Of a stretch of 64,000 nt of DNA, positions 59,941 through 64,000 are shown in pieces. Position numbers and translations under genes: made by a program. This stretch comes from Dyadobacter sp. 3J3. GTDB taxonomy: Bacteria; Bacteroidota; Bacteroidia; Cytophagales; Spirosomataceae. The notes under the pieces were generated by a model. It searched no databases and was not told the DNA's origin. It saw only the letters and a list, made by a program, of their open reading frames with translations. The stretch lies in the NCBI RefSeq assembly GCF_009801115.1, contig NZ_VTOL01000001.1, forward strand, positions 682,001 through 746,000, given 5' to 3'. Within the stretch, counting starts at the first letter, position 1. Every line of letters starts with the position of its first letter.

Positions 59941-60148
59941 ATAAGTTAAATATTCGTGCCAACATTTTATAAAAACACCGTTAAATTTAAAAATATGCTT
60001 GCATTCACTAATTTCAGCAACTTAACAAAGAATAAGGGCTCAAATGGCGTTTGAATAAATTAAATGTCCTTCCTAAAATTATCAAACAAACCAAAAGGCT
60101 GACCTGACCTGACGAATTATTCTACATATTGACCTTAATTATTACCCA

Positions 60149-60616
60149 TTATTCCACAAAATCAATTAATCTCGTCATTTCAATATGATCAATTCCGTCC
60201 TCCTCATAGATTTCGCCCGACTGCTCAAATCTAAAAGATTCATAAAACTTTTTCAGGTATAACTGCGCCCCTATTCTGATGGCCGATTTACCATAGATTT
60301 CTTCAAGACTGGCAATGGATTTTTCCATTAGTTCAATACCAAACATTTTCCCCCGACCCAGGGGCGAAACCAGCACACGCCCGATGGAAGGAAGTTCATA
60401 TGCTATTCCCGGCGGAACAATCCTGGTATAAGCCATAAGTACTCCATTTTCTGTACCAAGCAAATGATGACATATCTTGTCCTTTCCATCCAGATCCAGA
60501 AATATGCAGTTTTGTTCTACAATAAAAACTTCGTTTCTCAAACGGAGTAATTCGTACAGTTCATGATTCGAAAGCGCATCGAAGGATTTAATATCCCATT
60601 GTAATTTTAAATTCAT
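60149..60616 (-). CDS. ElaA-type GNAT acetyltransferase
   Basis: This 155-residue GNAT protein follows the ElaA pattern: LYELLRLRNEVFIVEQNCIFLDLDGKD in sense, HHLLGTENGVLMAYTRIVPPG, then IGRVLVSPLGRGKMFGIELME carrying the acetyl-CoA-binding V-x-x-x-x-R-G-x-G loop, and IGAQLYLKKFYESFRFEQSGE. The acceptor is unknown. It is the gene upstream of metF on the same strand, but 400 bases and a terminator separate them. Confidence 0.87.
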   Translation of the reverse strand: MNLKLQWDIKSFDALSNHELYELLRLRNEVFIVEQNCIFLDLDGKDKICHHLLGTENGVLMAYTRIVPPGIAYELPSIGRVLVSPLGRGKMFGIELMEKSIASLEEIYGKSAIRIGAQLYLKKFYESFRFEQSGEIYEEDGIDHIEMTRLIDFVE

Positions 60617-60648
60617 TTAAGTAAAAAGAGATTGAAAGGTTCTTATTT

Positions 60649-60680
60649 TTGCCTGAGTTTCATAGTCTTTTGTATTTTTG
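60649..60680 (+). promoter_or_regulatory. Promoter upstream of yebC
   Basis: TTG at 60649-60651 and TATTTTTG at 60673-60680 (exact TAnnTTTG) are 21 bases apart. The resulting leader of about 185 bases contains a small GGAG...CTCC hairpin (about 60692-60706) and otherwise nothing recognisable. Confidence 0.5.
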
Positions 60681-60873
60681 CAAATTATTCGGAGCGGATG
60701 CACTCCTGGCCAAAAGCCAAATACTATTTTATTTTTTTGTTTATCAAGTTGTTAGTACAAAAAGAACGCGAAATATGAAGTCTTTTTATATTCTTTATTT
60801 GACTAGAACTTATATTTTGAAATAGTGAAATTTCATATCAGTTTAAAATTATTAAAACTTAAGTACAATACGC

Positions 60874-61590
60874 ATGGGAAGAGCCTATGAATATAGAAAA
60901 GCGCGGATGTTTAAGCGTTGGGACAAAATGGCAAAAACATTTACCCGAATTGGGAAAGACATCGTTCTTGCTGTAAAAAGCGGAACGGCCGACCCCGCCA
61001 CGAACGCACGTCTGAGAGTTTTGCTTCAAAATGCAAGAGCTGCCAACATGCCTAAGGAAACGGTTGAACGTGCAATTAAACGGGCCACTTCGAAGGATCA
61101 GGAAGATTACAAAGAAATCGTTTATGAAGGATACGGACCACATGGCGTTGCTATTCTGGTAGAAAGTACAACCGATAACCCTGTTCGTACGGTTGCAAAT
61201 GTTCGCAGTTATTTTAATAAACTGGGAGGCAGCCTTGGTACGATGGGGATGCTCGATTTCATATTTGACCGGAAATGCATTTTCAAGGTAAAAAATGATG
61301 GAAAGCGCGACATGGAAGAGTTGGAATTCGAACTTATTGATGTCGGTGGAGAAGAAGTTTTCCTGGACGAAGAAACAAACCAGATCAACATTTATGGTGA
61401 ATTTTCTTCATTTGGTATGCTTCAGCATTACCTTGAAGAAAACGGATTTGAAATTGTGGAAGCAGATTTTGAACGTATCCCAAGCGATACAAAATCATTA
61501 AGCGAGGAAGAAATCGCAGACGTTGAAAAATTGATCGAGAAAATCGAAGACGACGATGACGTTCAGCGCGTCTATCACAATATGGCATAA
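60874..61590 (+). CDS. yebC: YebC/PmpR-family regulator or ribosome-associated protein
   Basis: This 238-residue protein has three domains: the N-terminal MGRAYEYRKARMFKRWDKMAK, which is the Bacteroidota variant of the AGHSKWxxIKHxK start; PATNARLRVLLQNARAANMPKETVERAIKRA; and VYEGYGPHGVAILVESTTDN. YebC-type proteins have been described both as DNA-binding regulators and as factors that relieve ribosome stalling, so the role is not settled. It ends at TAA 61588-61590, directly against a heptad inverted repeat. Confidence 0.93.
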   Translation: MGRAYEYRKARMFKRWDKMAKTFTRIGKDIVLAVKSGTADPATNARLRVLLQNARAANMPKETVERAIKRATSKDQEDYKEIVYEGYGPHGVAILVESTTDNPVRTVANVRSYFNKLGGSLGTMGMLDFIFDRKCIFKVKNDGKRDMEELEFELIDVGGEEVFLDEETNQINIYGEFSSFGMLQHYLEENGFEIVEADFERIPSDTKSLSEEEIADVEKLIEKIEDDDDVQRVYHNMA

Positions 61591-61696
61591 AAGCTATCGG
61601 CTTTCGGCAGTCGGCTTTCAGTATTTTAATAATGAAATATTTATTCATTATTCATAAACTGACAACCGATTGCTGACGACCGAAAGCCACTTAGCT
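61591..61696. repeat. Heptad-unit inverted repeat, copy 5
   Basis: The left arm begins one base after the yebC stop: AAGCTA, TCGGCTT, TCGGCAG, TCGGCTT, TCAG. The right arm, reverse-complemented, reads AAGCTAAG, TGGCTT, TCGGTCG, TCAGCAA, TCGGTTG, TCAG. The spacer has its own AATAATGAA/TTCATTATT stem. It fills the gap between convergent genes and overlaps the stop codon of the Gre-like gene (61691-61693). Confidence 0.75.
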
Positions 61697-62137
61697 TATC
61701 GCTATAATCTTATGCTGCTTATTTAAAAACTGGAATTGGGCGCCTGTTTCCTTTCCCAGAAAAGAAAGTCCTACCGGCGAAGATGAAGATACGGCAATTA
61801 CTGTTTTATTATCAAACTGTACCGTCCCCAGGCTAACGGAGATAAAAAACCATCCTGCGGAAGTTTCCAAAAGCGCACCAACGGCCCCGCGTGATAACGC
61901 TTCCGACTCACCGATTCTGTCAAGCACTACCCTTTCCTGCCTTACCTGCTCATATTGTCTTGCATGCATACTCCGGTCAAGCTGACCCATGGAGCGTGAG
62001 GTTTCATACTTGTCTCCTGCCGAACTTTTACTTTGGTCATTAGCCGAATCCTGCGCCGCTTCCATTGCTTTCCAGGCCACTTGCAAACGGTCGTCCAAAA
62101 GCCCTTTCATATATTCAATTAATTCTGTTTTATTCAT
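61691..62137 (-). CDS. GreA/GreB C-terminal-domain-like protein
   Basis: This 148-residue protein has a helical N-terminal half (DDRLQVAWKAMEAAQDSAND; GDKYETSRSMGQLDRSMHARQYEQ in sense, likely a coiled coil) and a C-terminal FKBP-like half ending SSSPVGLSFLGKETGAQFQF. The latter corresponds to SPLGxALxGKxxGDxxxF of Gre transcript-cleavage factors. The N-terminal coiled coil is shorter than in GreA, so it may bind RNA polymerase without cleavage activity. Such proteins in Bacteroidota are often misnamed 3-oxoacyl-ACP synthase. The call is by pattern. Confidence 0.6.
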   Translation of the reverse strand: MNKTELIEYMKGLLDDRLQVAWKAMEAAQDSANDQSKSSAGDKYETSRSMGQLDRSMHARQYEQVRQERVVLDRIGESEALSRGAVGALLETSAGWFFISVSLGTVQFDNKTVIAVSSSSPVGLSFLGKETGAQFQFLNKQHKIIAIS

Positions 62138-62350
62138 CTCGGTGTCTCGCTGCGTATTTAATTTGTCTGCAAGGTCTAAACATCCACTGATTTAATTCCA
62201 TCCAATAGCCAAATATTTTTGTCGGATGATAAATTTATATGTTATCATTTGCCATTAACTTAATCTGATAACCAGGCCCGAACGTCTTTGATAAGTTGTT
62301 CGCTTTAAAGTTTTACAGTCGTTACGTTTTCTCATTGCGGACTTCCTTAT

Positions 62351-62358
62351 TATCTTTG
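62351..62358 (+). promoter_or_regulatory. pyrB promoter -7 box TATCTTTG
   Basis: This is an exact TAnnTTTG box 23 bases before the pyrB ATG. A T-rich TTTTC (62327-62331) is about 20 bases upstream, a weak -33 match. Confidence 0.5.
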
Positions 62359-62381
62359 CAAAACTTTCCCAAAAAGACGCA

Positions 62382-63302
62382 ATGACAAAACTTTCAGTTC
62401 GGCACCTACTTGGCATTAAAAACCTGAACGAGAATGATATTCATACAATCCTGGATACCGCTACTCAATTTAAGGAAGTAATTAACCGTCCGATCAAGAA
62501 AGTACCTTCACTCCGGGATATTACAATTGCCAACGTTTTCTTCGAAAATTCAACCAGAACGAGGCTTTCTTTTGAACTTGCAGAGAAAAGACTTTCCGCT
62601 GATGTTGTCAACTTTTCAGCGTCCGGAAGTTCCGTTAAAAAAGGAGAAACTTTGCTGGATACTGTCAACAATATTCTTGCAATGAAGGTGGATATGATCG
62701 TGATGCGCCACAGCAGTCCCGGAGCTCCGCAGTATTTGGCAAGCCGGATTCCTGCCAACGTCATCAATGCCGGTGATGGAACACACGAGCACCCGACGCA
62801 GGCTTTGCTGGATGCGTTTTCCATGCGTGAGCAACTGGGAGATCTGGCTGGTAAAAAAATTGCGATCATTGGTGATATTCTGCACTCGCGTGTTGCACTA
62901 TCAAATATTTTCTGTCTTCAAAAATTAGGCGCGGAAGTTATGGTTTGTGGACCGTCCACTTTGATACCAAAGTTCCTGGCAGATCTGGGTGTAAAAATTG
63001 GACATAACGTAAAAGAAGCGCTACAATGGTGTGACGTCGCCAATGTACTTCGTATTCAGCTGGAAAGACAACAGATCAAGTATTTCCCGTCGCTAAGAGA
63101 ATATTCGCTTTATTTTGGTATCAACAAAGCGATGCTCGATGACCTGAATAAAAAGATTGTTCTGATGCACCCGGGACCGATAAACCGTGGTGTAGAACTT
63201 TCTTCCGACGCAGCCGATTCGGAACATTCGATTATTTTGAACCAGGTTGAAAACGGTGTGGCCGTAAGAATGGCAGCTTTATATTTGCTGGCTCAGCAAT
63301 AA
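62382..63302 (+). CDS. pyrB: Aspartate carbamoyltransferase, catalytic subunit
   Basis: It joins carbamoyl phosphate and aspartate in pyrimidine synthesis. The carbamoyl-phosphate loop is FFENSTRTRLSFE (STRTR at 57-61). Further marks are SSVKKGETLLDTVNNI, GDGTHEHPTQALLDAFSM, KIAIIGDILHSRVALSNI and LMHPGPINRGVELSS. At 306 residues it is full length. No pyrI regulatory-chain gene follows. Confidence 0.96.
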   Translation: MTKLSVRHLLGIKNLNENDIHTILDTATQFKEVINRPIKKVPSLRDITIANVFFENSTRTRLSFELAEKRLSADVVNFSASGSSVKKGETLLDTVNNILAMKVDMIVMRHSSPGAPQYLASRIPANVINAGDGTHEHPTQALLDAFSMREQLGDLAGKKIAIIGDILHSRVALSNIFCLQKLGAEVMVCGPSTLIPKFLADLGVKIGHNVKEALQWCDVANVLRIQLERQQIKYFPSLREYSLYFGINKAMLDDLNKKIVLMHPGPINRGVELSSDAADSEHSIILNQVENGVAVRMAALYLLAQQ

Positions 63303-63479
63303 AGATTTTTAGTTTCTTTTTCTAAAAATATTAGTAATTCGAATTTTCGACAATTCGGTTGTATGCTTGCATTTACTTTTTACCGGACTCATAGTTCGGG
63401 CCACTTAATATCCTCTTTTAAATCACTTTGTTTGTAAATATTTTTTCTTTTAATAACGCAAATTATTGACATTAACGAA

Positions 63480-63505
63480 TATCTTTGCAATAGTATGCAT
63501 GCATA
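63480..63505 (+). promoter_or_regulatory. Promoter box with adjoining 12-bp palindrome before the crotonase gene
   Basis: TATCTTTG (63480-63487, exact TAnnTTTG) is followed by TATGCATGCATA (63494-63505), a perfect 12-bp palindrome at about +1 to +12. A dimeric repressor bound there would block transcription start. Confidence 0.45.
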
Positions 63506-63553
63506 ACAAATTGCTAAATTTTACATTATAATACTTCATCAATAATCCCAAAA

Positions 63554-64000
63554 TGGCATACGAAACGATTTCCTTTACCGTTGAAAATAACATTGCACTC
63601 GTCAAATTAAACAGGCCGGAAAAAGCAAATGCGCTTAATGCATTAGCTTGGAAAGAGCTCAAATCCATTTTTGAAGAACTGGATCAAAATGATGAAGTAA
63701 GGGTAATTGTTTTAAGCGGCTCAGGAAAACATTTTTGTTCGGGAATTGACGTTTCGCTACTGGCTGATTTGATTAAGCCCGAAGAAAGTGATGTAAGACA
63801 ACGTGAGAAAATACGAAAGCTTATTATCGAACTGCAATCGTCGGTAACAGCAATTGAGCTTTGCAGCAAACCCGTCATTGCTGCCATCAAAGGTGGTTGT
63901 ATCGGTGCCGGGGTTGACATCATCTGTGCGTGTGATATGCGTTATGCAACACAGGATGCATTTTTTACCATCAAAGAAATTGATATGGGTATGGTGGCAG
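63554..64000 (+). CDS. Enoyl-CoA hydratase/isomerase (crotonase) family protein, 3' end outside window
   Basis: ATG at 63554 opens MAYETISFTVENNIALVKLN and the frame runs to the window end (149 codons, no stop). Crotonase marks are NRPEKANALNALAWKEL, VIVLSGSGKHFCSGIDVSLL (oxyanion-hole loop) and PVIAAIKGGCIGAGVDIICACDMRYA. The SGID loop and KEIDMGMVA recall delta(3,5)-delta(2,4)-dienoyl-CoA isomerases more than plain hydratases, but the second catalytic region is only just reached. A fatty-acid or acyl-CoA degradation role is likely. Confidence 0.85.

Noticed and set aside
59960-59990. Sigma-54-like TGGCACGAATATTTAA on the minus strand upstream of the metF leader
   Set aside because: The -12 GC of the sigma-54 consensus is missing and no activator gene or site is visible.
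1-64000. CRISPR array, tRNA, rRNA or intact insertion sequence
   Set aside because: No regularly spaced direct repeats of 25-40 bp, no tRNA-like cloverleaf with CCA, no rRNA sequence and no complete transposase frame were seen.

Overview
The window looks like chromosomal DNA of a Bacteroidota bacterium, most likely Cytophagales and Dyadobacter- or Spirosoma-like. The evidence is the protein families (DUF5686/CarboxypepD_reg outer-membrane proteins, HEPN-tailed sulfite reductase, Tat-tagged sugar isomerase, C39 exporters), the lack of clear Shine-Dalgarno sequences, and many promoters with the Bacteroidota -7 box TAnnTTTG. No rRNA, tRNA, CRISPR array or intact insertion sequence was seen. The species is inference.

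Layout. 1-1621: end of an FAD-dependent oxidoreductase. 1791-11137: a sulfur-assimilation block on the + strand: TSUP sulfite/sulfate-type permease, homocysteine-forming sulfhydrylase, APS reductase (cysH), ATP sulfurylase (cysD, cysN), siroheme sulfite reductase and the siroheme-precursor methyltransferase cobA. A decayed toxin-antitoxin remnant lies inside it, and palindromic repeats sit at several gene junctions. 11563-14453: two tandem lipid A-type acyltransferases and a GT9 glycosyltransferase. 14505-20642: putrescine synthesis from agmatine (aguB, aguA) interleaved with a candidate structured RNA, a Tat-signal aminotransferase, an AEC transporter and a secreted Hint-domain protein.

21516-33014 (- strand) is an accessory, A+T-rich island: HlyD and C39-peptidase ABC exporter, two double-glycine-leader peptides, three complete-length CPBP membrane proteins plus one fragment, a GT1 glycosyltransferase, an apparently inactive C39-like protein, an unusual HTH protein ending in a double-glycine cleavage motif, and a CarboxypepD_reg outer-membrane protein. 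It reads as a bacteriocin or peptide-signal export locus with immunity candidates, and it is the most unusual part of the window. Two of its genes, the exporter and one precursor peptide, have no canonical in-frame start codon.

33204-64000 is mostly core genome: GH25 lysozyme, regulators, leuS, outer-membrane barrel, ScfR/RamB-like regulator, sterol-desaturase-like protein, glutaryl-CoA dehydrogenase, GH9 glucanase, SGNH-like lipoprotein, Nudix hydrolase, parC, SanA-like protein, DUF5686 protein, ABC ATPase, nitroreductase, YbjQ, metF with a structured leader and terminator, ElaA-type GNAT, yebC, Gre-like protein, pyrB, and the start of a crotonase gene.

A recurring non-coding theme is a family of intergenic inverted repeats whose arms are built from 7-bp units (TCGGCnn or TAGCnnn). 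They begin at or inside gene stop codons at five places.
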